Assembly: GCA_018105865.1 (NCBI GenBank)
Contig: CM030834.1
Coordinates: 9,031,273 to 9,095,272 of the forward strand
Direction: 5' to 3'
DNA: 64,000 bases
Source: Metaphire vulgaris
Taxonomy: Eukaryota; Annelida; Clitellata; Crassiclitellata; Megascolecidae
The notes beneath the pieces are model-generated. The model saw only the letters and a list, made by a program, of their open reading frames with translations. It was not told where the DNA came from and did no database searches. Shown here one piece after another: positions 12,201 to 24,300 of the stretch. The first letter of the stretch is position 1, and each line of letters opens with the position of its first letter. The position numbers and the translations under genes were made by a program.

Positions 12201-14221
12201 GCGGATTCCTTGTCTTGACAAATTACTTGATGAGGCCTAACTTGATGTATGAGCATCTTTCGACGGTCTATCAGCGGCTACCACTTGATGCTGTTCTTAC
12301 CTGTGGTGAACTTGGTCAGCTGTGGCCAATCCCTTCTACAATAGTGGGCCTCAGACCTCGATGTCCCGGTTGTTCTAGAGGCAAAGAAAACTCAAAGAAA
12401 TTTTGTGAAACCGCCTTGCAGACCCATCAGGAATGTCACCATTTTGACCATATTGAAGTCTCCAATGACTTAACAGCCATAGTACTGTTGTCATACTTCA
12501 AGGCACTCAGCAACATCTTGACACTGGTGTAGTCCTCTTTGAGGTGCAGGTGCACAAAGTGAGCCATGGGGAGAGACAAGTACTTGTTACCACTATGAAG
12601 TAGCATGGCTTTGAGGTTCTTGGATGAACTCTCTATGAATTGGCACCATCAATCAGGTTAAAGATGATTGCTATGGCCGCGAAAAGACCAGTGACATTGC
12701 TGCAGAAGCACAGCCCATCTAGCTGACTGAAGAATTTGGAAAAACGTTCGTGACGCTTTCTCTGTTCTGTCACCTGCACACTTTCATCCAACAAGTTCCA
12801 GTCCTTGAGTCTAGACATCAGAAGCTCAGCATTGCACTTGGTGAGACTAAGGTCTATGATCAGGTCGTTGAGATCTTTCTGATTGGGGAAGTACGGCTTT
12901 CTCATCTCAGCTATTTCTGTGCAATTGCATCCTGGATCTGCAATATCTTCCTCGCTGTCTGCCTTGACGCGCTCCCCTGAAGACAGTTGATCCCTCTCTG
13001 TAGGGATGGGAATGGGGAGCTCAGAGCCATAGGGTACCGGTGTGATGCAAACGTAGCAGAATGCATTTGCTGGCTTCAAGTAGCCTCTTGATGCCATCTA
13101 AATCAAATGTTTCTGGTCACTATTCACTTACTCAGCATCAAGATACACTAGTACGTTGGCTTAAGAAATCTGCACTCTTAAAAGTCTATGGATGCAACTG
13201 AAAGCTCCCAGAAAGTGCAACAGGGTTCTAGAAGATTCCAGAAGGTTATAGAAAATTCTGTTCAGATCTAAAAACTTATGGACAGCTTGCAATATTCCAG
13301 AATAATAAGTATGTCTGCTCAGCTTTGAATGTGAACAGAGAATGTGTTCTATAATACACGAATTTCAAAATATCATTGCCCTGACCCCAAAAGCAAATTC
13401 AGTTTGGAACAAAAACTGTTTTCTAGTTAGTTTAGGCATAAGGGACTATGAAAACAAGCTATCAACCCAGGAACAAACAAAACTATTTTTTTGTAACGTA
13501 GTGTTATTTATCAAATGTGAGACTGTTTATACAAAATAATTGTTTGTGTGTAACTTATGTTCCAGGTGTTTCAAAAGCGTGGCTATGGACAACTTATTTT
13601 GCAGATAGGTGCTATGCAAGATTATCCTGTGCTGCCAGATGTTGATGGCATCAAATTCGAGATTTTCAAATACAAAGATTCGATTTCCAGTGATTTTGCA
13701 TCTGCAGATTTAGTCATCAGTCATGCAGGTATACACACAATGTGTGTTATACTAGCACACTGTGCTTATTAATGGTAGTATGGCACTCGGCTTACCTTAA
13801 TTTCACGAGTGTTTCTGCTTAAATAATTATGAAGTTTGCAACTTTTAATTCCAAAGCATATGCTTAATATTGTTTTTCATCGAAAGAAAGTTTCTTGAAT
13901 GTCATTGTACAATGTGCAGTCAGATGCGCTTAATGTCTGTCGCTTAATGCGATAACCCACACTGTACTTAAATGTGCCCTTGGCAATTATCAATATTGAT
14001 TGATGCAAATGAACTAATAATAACAATAATTATTATAGTAATTATAGCAAGTTAATTAATAGTAAATAATAAATACTATAGTAATGTATAAATAGTTACC
14101 GGTAGTAATCAATCATTGATGACATAAATAATAAAATAATAAAAACAATAATAATGATAACATTATTACGTTTTATTATGATTATTATTGTTGTTGCTGC
14201 TATTGTTGCTGCTATTGTTGC

Positions 14222-14257
<36 letters not shown>

Positions 14258-16131
14258 AAGGAATGTTGGATGTAGTTGTGTAACCTATGCATCTGCTTTA
14301 ACAGGGGCTGGAAGTTGTTTAGAGGCTCTTGGAGCTAGAAAGCCTCTCATAGTTGTTATCAATGAAGATCTCATGCATAATCACCAAACAGAGTTGGCTG
14401 ATCAGCTTCACAGAGATCAACACGTTTTTAAGACCACTTGTGGGTATGTCATGCTTTCTGAATAAATATTTGGAAAATGATGATTTACTGCTTATGTATT
14501 ATTTATTGGCTGCTTTTTGCTGTGTTGCTGATCAGGTCAGGTCAGGTTTTCGTCCTCCAGCTGTGTCCCGCTATTTATTGACTTCTCCATGACATATCTC
14601 CAAAGTTCTCTGTCCTTTGCTATTTATTCTTCCAAAGTCATTTGGTGTCTTCTGTCAGTTTTTCCGTTGAGATTCAGCCCTGCCACGTGCAGGTCCTCTT
14701 CCAATCCGTCCACCCATCATCTTTTCTATTTTCTTTTAGATCTTCTATCTGGCTTGTAGTTGAAAATTCATTTTGGGTTTCTTATTTCATCCATTCTGAG
14801 TATGTGTCCGGTCCATTTCATTCTTCTCTTTCTGATGACTTCCATGATGTTTGGTTGTAGTGTTTTCTCTCTCTAACTTCCTCATTTGTTATATGTTCTT
14901 TGTATCCAATCCTTAGTCTTTTTCTGAGCCATATATTTTCTGTTGCTATTATTATTTTTTCTCCCATTCTTTTTTTATGGTCCAAGATTCACATCCATAT
15001 ATTAGTATTGGCACTGCACAAGTGTTGAGAATTCTTATATTTGTTTTCATCTTGATGTCATGTCTTTTGAAAATTTTGGTATGTAGCCTGTTGAATGTAG
15101 TTCCTGCTATTGCTATTCTTCTTTTAATCTCAAAATCTGAACCTCCCCTTCCAATTCACCAAAAAAAACTGTATGGTGTAAGGAGCTTTATAGGCATAAA
15201 CAAAGATGAATCTCTAAATTGTAAAATTTGCCAGCATCTATCTATGCTTGAACCAATTTTAAAAAAGATGGGAATATCGAGCCATGACTACATTTATTGA
15301 ATTTTCATGCTAATATCACTGGGCCATTAATCTGAATTCAAGTTTTAAGATAGCGAATATTTAACCATTAATATGATTTCAAGTTAAAAACAGCCTATTC
15401 ATTATGGTTTAGTTACGTCACTTCCTAATAATAATTTGGGACCGGAGTTCGGAGGATTGCCCAACATTTTTATTACCAGGTATATAGATTATAATTAAAT
15501 AGATAGTATATTTGGAATAATTTATTCAGTAACAAATATCAAGATGCAGCTTGGACTGGCTTAAACAGGGCTTTTTTGTAAAAAAAATTATTTTCTGGAA
15601 TGTAATAGTCAGCAATAAGTTGTTAATGCGTCATAGCAACCATACAATTCTAATTGTTTGGACCATCGATAAAAATAAAATGTATAAGAAAATTGAAAAA
15701 AGAGTTGGTAATTAAATATACAGTAGCTCAAATGTTCTATTTTTAAAACTTAATGTTGCATTTTAAAAAATTAAACAGTTCAGATTTTCCGGAACGCTGT
15801 TCCGCCTCATTCCGGCACAAAAATAAAAATGACCCTGGATAATCAGGTTGTAATAGAACTAAGTTGAACTTAAGACATTATTATGCAGTCGTCATTATTA
15901 TTGTAATGAGTAAATCAGAATTTGCAAAGAACACATTCAGACAATGAAAAATTGTCCCTTAAAGAAACCAAGTCTTTGTAATGATTTCATCATGTAATGT
16001 CTGATTGCTTTCTTTTTAGTCATCTGCTAGATCTGCTTAGTACAATGGATTTATCCCAACTGAGGCCACTTGAACCTGGTCATCCTGAAAAATTTGCATC
16101 ACTGCTTGACACTTTGTGTGGATTCAGCTGA
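9271..16131 (+). CDS. ALG13: ALG13, UDP-GlcNAc transferase catalytic subunit (short form)
   Basis: Four exons: 9271-9372, 13566-13728, 14305-14443, 16020-16131, giving 171 residues and TGA. Exon 1 has the N-terminal [11 protein letters not shown] motif of glycosyltransferase family 28, exon 2 carries LILQIG and DLVISHA, exon 3 completes the UDP-sugar-binding [16 protein letters not shown] and continues [15 protein letters not shown], and exon 4 ends after [13 protein letters not shown]13 pairs with the membrane protein ALG14 on the cytosolic face of the ER and adds the second GlcNAc to dolichol-PP-GlcNAc in N-glycan precursor synthesis. The length matches the single-domain form of yeast and most invertebrates, without the OTU/Tudor extension of long vertebrate isoforms. 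Intron 1 (4.2 kb) holds two LINE relics and a decayed mobile ORF. Two ATGs open the frame; the first is used here. Confidence 0.93.
9620..10097 (+). mobile_element. RTE-like LINE 3' relic
   Basis: Reads [20 protein letters not shown] and [17 protein letters not shown], the region after the RT domain in RTE-like LINEs, and ends in a TGATGA-rich tail. It lies in ALG13 intron 1 and is frameshifted. Confidence 0.65.
10096..11150 (+). mobile_element. L2/CR1-type LINE fragment with RT motifs
   Basis: A 140-codon frame contains [15 protein letters not shown] and [11 protein letters not shown], the RT motif and the catalytic YADD box, then [12 protein letters not shown]. Downstream a broken frame reads [20 protein letters not shown]. 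It is 5' truncated and inactive. Confidence 0.8.
11620..13097 (-). pseudogene. Decayed mobile-type ORF of unknown family in ALG13 intron 1
   Basis: The minus strand starts with 154 clean codons (12633-13097) including [17 protein letters not shown] and [17 protein letters not shown]. It continues in shifting frames with [18 protein letters not shown] and, near 11800, [11 protein letters not shown] recall this pattern (LNDL, CFCNDV, WRLFIDSSK, KAVLLHNGN, MGDYCW) from a repeated intronless protein family in many invertebrate genomes, of unclear class. Stops and shifts mark this copy as dead. Confidence 0.55.
14222..14257. repeat. (TTG)n microsatellite before ALG13 exon 3
   Basis: About twelve TTG units end 47 bases before the exon 3 start, inside a longer TTG/TTA-rich stretch from 14160. 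Confidence 0.95.
14534..15165 (-). mobile_element. LINE fragment, family B (longest copy)
   Basis: On the minus strand a broken frame reads [19 protein letters not shown] and [17 protein letters not shown], the post-RT region of a non-LTR retrotransposon. It shares long stretches with 2898-3043 and 19545-19860. It sits in ALG13 intron 3. Confidence 0.75.
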
Positions 16132-16394
16132 TTACCTGCTATGAGTAGCATTTTTATTTGCTAATGTTGACAGTAATGCTATAATAAGTGTAATAGTCAC
16201 TGTATTGCATGAATATGCCGCAGATTATGTTCAAAATTATGAAATAATTGTGGACATTAATTGTAAACTTTTAGCTTAAAGTTGGAAATATAATATCAAA
16301 TCTCATGTTTTGTTTAAATGAATTGCAGTATCTGTTTTTCTTGTGTAATTTAGATGCTATGTTTATCATCATAATTGTCATCATCCTTATCATC

Positions 16395-16567
16395 CAGTGT
16401 TTATTCTAGCCACCTTGACATTGGGGGGATTTTGAAATGTTTGGGGCGACAAGGTCTGAGTCTCCACACTTTGGGGAGATTTCCATCCTCCAGCCAACAT
16501 ATAAAAATTTGGGTGAACTTTAAAACTTGGGGGGAATTTCCCCTCCCAGAGAAGGCCATAAACACTG
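16395..16567. mobile_element. Miniature inverted-repeat element, 173 bp
   Basis: Ends are CAGTGTTTAT and its exact inverse ATAAACACTG. CTTATCATC occurs directly on both sides (16386-16394 and 16568-16576). The 9-bp match may be an 8-bp duplication plus one chance base. hAT-like. Confidence 0.75.
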
Positions 16568-17020
16568 CTTATCATCACCATCATCATTGTAATAGTTGTC
16601 ACTTCTAATACAATAAGACATTAACTAATGATGCTCCAAAGCCATCAGAGAAAAAGAGAAAGGTAGGCTCAATATCAGAGATATCAATAAAAGTTCAAAG
16701 TTGTATGAATGACTTCTAGAGAAATGAAGTCATAAAGATTAAAATTTGAATGCATTCGTTGAATTGGGCAGTCCGAAGTAAAGATAATTCCATGTTTTTG
16801 AGCAAGCATCAGAATATCTTGTACCTAACTAAGTGTAAGCTCTTGATAAAATGGAGTAGAAAGTATTGCTATATGGTAGATTTACAAGTACTTAGATTGG
16901 CTTGATTTTTTAATGTTTCATTTACCTATAAGATTTTAAAAATTATATAATTCTTTGTTCAACAGTTCAACTCTACATATAAAAGAAAGTTGCTATTTGT
17001 TTAATACAAAGCAGCATAAT

Positions 17021-17388
17021 CAGGGATATTTTTACACCCCTCTAACACCTCCAACACCCCCTCCCATTTGAGGTCGACACCCCCAAAATTTCCTAATCTA
17101 ACAATGGTTAACAATGATATGTACCCTAAATAGTCCCCGAATACCCCCCAATTCGAGAAGTAACATCCCAACTTTTTCTCTGATGACGTTTTTTGGCTCG
17201 TCAGGCTTTTTAGAGACCCAATAATGTTTTTTGGCTTGTCAGGATTTTTTTAGATTTAATTTATAAGGTTTTTGAGTTTTGTGCCTGTCAGACTTTTTTC
17301 GTGAGATGAAATTTTTTCACACTTATTCGGCAGAGACCCCCAAATTTTACCGACACCCCCCAAATTGACAATCCTAGAAATAACCCTA
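17021..17388. mobile_element. Miniature hAT-like element, 368 bp
   Basis: Starts CAGGGATATTT and ends AAATAACCCTA, an imperfect inverted pair. AGCATAAT flanks both sides (17013-17020 and 17389-17396). The interior is rich in ACACCCCC blocks. Confidence 0.75.
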
Positions 17389-18318
17389 AGCATAATGTTA
17401 GAGCAAATTTATTGTTAAATATCTAATTGCATTTCAATTATTGTATGCTAAAGGTATCAAAAGAGTTTAATGAACACGTACCTACACAAGCCTATATTTG
17501 TCATTTCAATTATTTTTATTAGGCAATGACATATCTAAGTGCTTGTTATGCTGCCAGTAGGATGAAATAGTACTGAGCATGAAGAAGTGGGACAGCATTC
17601 ATTTTTGTAAGCACCTTTGATGTTAATTTTAATTGTTTTCAATTATTAGTCATAATTCACCATGTATCCTGACAAAGATGAGTGACGATTCAATCTGAAT
17701 TTGTTGCTTTCCGATTCCTTTAGAGTTTAGAGTCACATTTAGATCTGACCCCAATACTTATTTCTTGCAGAGTATTTGAATGTAGACCTATATTCCAAAC
17801 AAAACATAACGAGCAAATGGTAGGTAAAATTTATAGAACAGGACACACACTAGGACATTTTTCTGATCGCATAATTATATGTTCCCCAGATCAGATGCTC
17901 AGATCCGATCGACATAGCCTGACCGTCTTTAGCACATATATTTGGGGTGTGATTGACTGATAAATTTCGTGAGTAGGCCTATTACACTGTAGAAATGGTG
18001 TTATAAAAAGCATAATAAATATATAAAATAACAGTAACAACAATAATGATGTGATTTTTATCCTGTCGTAGCATGACCTGTGTTGAGGGAGCAAATCATT
18101 CATAACAGTAATAACAACGGGATTTAGTCCTTTATGGTGGTTCAGCAGGATGACTAGGATCTGTCACTGTCAATGAGTCTGTAAGACGCTTCTGGAATCC
18201 TGGATCTGTCCTGACTCCTATGCATGTAAGAAATTATTCTTGCATATCTATGAGTATGATAGCAGTTGTTCGGTGTTGGTATCTGTGATCGTATCTCGCC
18301 GAGTCGCCATGTTGTAAG

Positions 18319-21300
18319 ATGGCGGAGGTGTCGTTGAGCGTGAAGGCGTTTGTGAAGCCGTTGCTTCATGCGGCGAAATATCCGCACTGCGCCGTCAATG
18401 GAGTCCTGTTGGCCGAACATTCGAAGCAGAAGGACGGCAAGACGCTGAAGGTCGTCGACGCCGTTCCACTCTTCCATTCCTCACTTACTCTGGCGCCGAT
18501 GATGGAAATCGCCCTTACACAGGTCGGTCGCCGTTTAATGTGTACCGTTCCTCTCTTTATATAACAGTTCTTTGGAGAGCAGAGCTTTCAGAAATATAAA
18601 AACATGTTTAGAAATAAATTATCTAGCTCTGCTTCTGATATAGCGATTCTCACGCCAGACAAATCCTACCGAACTACTCGAAGCTCGGTTATTATTGTTA
18701 TTGCAATCAATACAAAATACATTGGCCCGCGCTGTTACTAAGTCACCCAAATTCTCCCATATTTCACCCATACTGAAATCATTACATTGGCTTAAAATAA
18801 CAGAACGTATCCAAAATAAGATAATGACACATATAGCTCACTTCAGTCATCAAAACCTGTCTACCTTAGATCATTATTAAATTAACCTCTCAGCCTCCTC
18901 GACCCACACGTTCGTCATCTCATCTCACTCTTTCACGCCCGCTGAATCAGTCATCTCTGAAAATTTGCAACTATGTCTTCTCATATGCTGCACCTGAACT
19001 TTGGAACTCGATCCCGGCTTCCCTTCGCACACTTGAACACTTTCAAACAATAAATCTGAGTCCCCATTTCCTATAATTCCTGCATTATCTTCTCAAGTCT
19101 TCATGTCTAAGCTTATATCCTTTTTCTTAAATCATTTCCTCCATAGGTGTAACAACCTAGCCTCACTGCCCTTCGGATGTTGACTATTGCCTGGCTGATC
19201 TCATACCTTTCCTGTGGCTATTTTAAGAGAGGCTGAGTGCTTAAGAATAATCAGCTACTGTTGTGCTGCTTTCCAGGTCGCTATATAAATCCACAAGATT
19301 TTTACTGTACTTTATTATTAAATATTGCATTTGTTGAGGGAACGTCTAGACGGATTCAGTTTTATGCAATTGTGCAACTGTTCCTGATAGAATTAGTAAT
19401 TAAAATGAGATGGCTATTGAATGTATCCATGGCCACAGGAAGTCGATATTTGTCTGAACGCACCCCTTAATGACAGCATGGAGGTGTCAGAAAATCCTTA
19501 GGTCTAGGGTTGCAGTGACTTCTTAACTGGTTGCTTATGCTGTCAGGTGTTCGTCCTCCTGCTGTGTCCATCTATAAACTACTCCATGATATCTCCAAAT
19601 TCTCTGTCCTTTGTTATTTTTTCCAAGGTCATTCGGTGTCTTGAGAGATTTCCATTGAGATTCAGTCCTGCCATGTTCAGACCCTCTTCCAATCCGTCCA
19701 TCCATTATCTTTTCAGTCTTCCTTTAGACCTTCTCCCCTCTGCTTTGTAGTTGAAAATTCATTTTGGGTTTCTTATTTCGTCCATTCTGAGTATGTGTCC
19801 GGTCCATTTCATTCTTCTCCTTCTGATTACTTCAGTGATGCTCGGTTACAGTGTACTGTCTCTAACGTATTTATGTAGCGCTTTGGAAAAGCTATGGGAA
19901 GGTTGAATGATCAGCCTGGCAACGGTCAATATATATATATATATAATATATGAAGGGCAATGAGGCTAGGTTGTTATAGCACTGGAGGAAATGGTTTAAG
20001 AAAAAGGAACGATTTAAGCTTAGATCTGAAGACATGAAGAGATAATGTTATAAGTTGTAATGCAGGGATGGGCAAAGTGCGACCCGCGGGCCGAATGCGG
20101 CCCCCGAAGCCCTTTTGTGCGGCCCCCCGACATCGAGAAATATTGCATTAATGTGCGGCCCTCTAAACATATGAAACATTTGACAACGCTTCACTGGAAA
20201 ATTCAGCATTCAAATTGGATTTACACTTTGGCACTTGGTCGTTAACTAGAAATAATGCTTTTAATATTTACTAACTTTTCTTCGATTTGACAGTCTTGGC
20301 TTATCAATAATTACTTACACTGTCCAGTATATGATACGTTATGTTAAAGTCGGTTTGGAGACTACTTAAAAATTTAATTCTAAATGCCAAAAAAATATGT
20401 GGCCCTCGGTTTTCATCACAGACATTTTTGCGGCCCTCGGATAAAAATTTGTGCCCATCATTGTTGTAATGTATTCCATTGAAACAAAGACTTAGACATT
20501 TGGCCTTAGCTTTCAAAGAATAATTTTATTTTATTTATAAATGAGAACTGGAGAATGAATGAATATATTTGCTGGTGTTGTAAATTCACCGTTTTGTTCT
20601 GTTTGCTGACTTTAGGTGGAGGCATTCTGTAGAAACCAAAATTTTGTTATCGCTGGATATTATCAAGCTAATGAACACTTTGAAAATTCCAAGTATGTCT
20701 GTTTGTTAAATAACTGTAGTTTGCAGCTTTTAACCTCAAAAGGGACAATTGTTCTATTGTGTTAATTATTTCTGGATAAACTGATTTTTGCAACCTTTGG
20801 GCACAAATGGATGTAGTTTGGAAAAGAAAATAGTTCGCGTCATTTTCTTTAGGCATCCTACATGTATGTTGTTGTACCAAAATGTGCTGAAAATAAGTTT
20901 TGATGCTAAAAAATGACATCAGTGCATTACAAATTGTAATTTTAAAGCAATTTCTGACACTAATGGTATTTGCACTTGAGAATAATGTCAAAAATGGCCT
21001 GTTTTCTATAAAATTAGGCATGAAAAGAAAATTGTTTGAGATAAGACTTATAAGTAAGACAGAGCAGAAAACATCTTGCATAGCTATGTTGCTTTTGTTT
21101 AGGTTCATATTTGGCTGAAAATAAATTTTTGTTATATTAACAATTATGAATCATAACTTTAACTTTCAGTCCGATTGGTGTTGCCCTGCGCTTAGGAGAC
21201 AAACTGAAAGAGAACTTCTCTGAAGCTTTTGTGCTAATGGTATGTATGTTTAAAGATCAGTTTGTATTTGATTTTTTATGTTAAGTTTTACTACAAATTA

Positions 21301-24300
21301 TGGATGATTTGTGCTGTAGTACAATGTCTTATTGTGCACTTAGTTGAAATCATAACCATTTTACAGCAAGAAACCGAAATATGGGTTTGGCTGTTCATTA
21401 TGAATCCTCAAGTTAATAACATTTTGGTTTCAGCACTTTAGCCAGTCACCATGAGAAAATGATAGTGTTAATGACTGACTATGCAATGTTTAGATGGAAA
21501 AAATATGATCATGTGTACTGAAATTAGCAACCAAGAACTGTTAATAGAACTGATTGGTGACATTGGAAGTGATGGTTGTCACATTTTGCATTTCTCGTGG
21601 GCAACGTTCATTGTTTGGCATACACCTATTGGGTATGGGCAGAGACTACTGAAGTGCCTTATTGAAAATAGAATTAACTGAAATTGAATGCTAGTGATAA
21701 TCTGATGGCAAGGTCATAGATGGTTCTTGAAAACAAGAACCCAGTAGATGGATGACTGACGTCATGCACCAGACTGGAATGACAATGGACAGAGAGACAG
21801 CCAACTGAGAATGTGAGGAATGCTGAATATGAGTGGTCTGATACTGACATTATTTATAATTTTATTACTGCCTCCAGTTACTCAGTTGTTACATCATGGC
21901 ACCGTGGTTCCAAAACTTTTTTGGTCCTTGGCTCCCTTGCCAAGTCAAGATTTTTCCAAGGCTCCCCGTTCCAAATTATCATAATTTTTTTGATTTTTGC
22001 GCTTCACACTTTTGTCTCTAGTTGTTGATGATGTGTCCTCTTTATATTCACTCTTATCACACTTGTTGCTGTTTAGTAAATATTGATCAATTTCTTAGAA
22101 ATCCATATAAGAAAAATATTTTTTAAAACTTTGAAATTCATGCAGATGTAGGGGCTGGAATGGCAGGATGGCTCTCAAAAATAATGCAGCACTACAAAAG
22201 CATTTGAACCACAGATTCTTGATATAGATTATACTATAATCATTAATAGTCTATAGATATAGATATCAGCAAATTGACACAAAATTATGTTTGACTTGTA
22301 ATTGATTTCACGGCTCCCCTGGAAGGAAGCCATGGCTCTCCAGGGAGAAGCGGCTCACACTTTGGAACCACTGCATTACAGTATAAAATTATTCACTATA
22401 ACTCTGGGAACATGGGGAGTCGGAATATTTTCTACAGGAGCCCTTTGATTATAAGATTGAACCACCCACGCACACACAACACGTCTTCTGCTTTTGACAC
22501 GAGGGATTCGTTTATTTATTCACTGTTTGTGTAAATTACTTCATTCTCTGTTCTTTTGATTCCTAAGTGTTTTGTCATTGAAATAATGTTTTGCTTTCTA
22601 AAATGAAATGTGTGCTATGAGATCAATTTTATTGCGCTCTGTTATAGTTTGAGAAGTGAACATGTGAATTTTAACAGATTGATAACAGCAAGGCAATGAC
22701 GGAATGTGAGCAGGCATATGTTATGTACACAAACAATGACAATAAATGGAAAAAGGCTGATAAAAGGTATGTTGTTAGGAAATTTGTCAAAAATACATAT
22801 TTTATTAATTCACTTTTGCATTGTGCATTTGGTATATCTGGAAGAAATGCACTAAATGTTGGAGCAATTTATGCAATTTATGCACTAAGTATTTTTGATC
22901 ATTTAACATGACTTAAAGGGAGTTTGACCGCCCTCTGAATGTAGCCTACCTGGACATTAAGGCTGCATTTGATTCGGTGGATCGGACGGCTTTATGGAAA
23001 GCATTGCGCGCCAAATGAATTCCAGATATTTTGCTCCGTCTGATAGAAGATTTGGATCAGAATACGGGAGCTAGCATCCGGGTCGGTCAAAATCTCTCAG
23101 CTCGATTCTCAACTACATCTGGTGTGAGACAGGGTTGTATACTCGCACCAATCCTCTTCTGCATTGCCATCGACTGGATCTTAGATCACATGTCTGTGAA
23201 CCATGGCATTAGCGTTGTGTCACACCGCTTCACAGACCTGGTCTACGCAGATGATACAACTCTGTTTCTACCTTCTGCTACCAATGCCTCTGAATACCTC
23301 TCTAGATTCAGCCATGCTTCTGCTCCACTTGGTATGAAGGTTTCCTGGACTAAAACCAAGTTACAGAACCTAGGATGTGGATCACAGCCCTCCTCTATCG
23401 TGATTGATGGGGAGTGTGTTGAGTCAGTAGACAGTTTCACATACCTTGGTAGCTTGCAGTCCTCCAATGGACATTGTCATCAAGATCTGACCAGACGCAT
23501 CACCCTAGCCTCTACTGCCATGTTCTCCCTGCATAATATCTGGCAGGACAGACGTCTCTCTCTGGTCATCAAGCTTCGTCTGTACCAGACACTTGTTCTG
23601 TCTGTCCTACTCTATGCGGCCGAGACCTGGACCTTACTCGCCTCAGATCTAAGTAAGCTGGAAGCCTTCCATATGAGGTGCCAACGTCAGATCCTTGGAG
23701 TACACTGGTATGACTTCATTACCAACGCGGAGATATCCTCACAGACTGGATTACCATCACTCAATGAATTGATAAGTAGGCGCCGCCTTGCAATTTTTGG
23801 ACATGCAGCCCGCCTCGAAGAGACAGTTCCTGTTCATCAAGCCCTCCACTACCACGTTGACCTATCCATTGGTCGTCCACCTGACCGATCATGGAATCGC
23901 TGTCCTGGTCGTCCCAGGAAAAGATGGATCGACCACATCCGTTCCCAGACCAGCGAGATTCCATCTACTCTCTGGAGTCGTGCCATCCAGCGGGGTCATG
24001 GTCAAGGGGTGACGCAACGGCCCCCGCCGGCTACGCGCTTCTGATGATGATGATGATATTTTATTATTCAGGCTAATCAGTGATTTTATTTAAAGGCCTC
24101 CTTTTAATGTATCTGTGGCTGTTTATTAATTTAATATATTATGCATTTATCCTGATATATTATGTACCATATTTGCATTTGTAAAATATGTTAATAACAA
24201 CTGTAAGAGAAATTCCTAACAATGGAAATAATGCATGTCAATAGTAACTAAATGGGAAAAATTAAAACTAATGAAATATAATGATAGCCAAAAATAGGAA

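Larger units (their letters stand above)
16132..18318. other. ALG13-EMC8 intergenic stretch
   Basis: No gene seen. It holds two miniature elements (16395-16567 and 17021-17388) and AT-rich unique DNA. The EMC8/9 promoter should lie in the last few hundred bases; no TATA box at a standard position is obvious. Confidence 0.6.

Noticed and set aside
14154..14465. A 103-codon frame with a long poly-valine run
   Set aside because: The valines are the (TTG)n microsatellite read through into ALG13 exon 3; only 14305-14443 is coding.
18154..18477. 107-codon minus-strand frame
   Set aside because: It is antisense to EMC8/9 exon 1 and has no recognisable domain.
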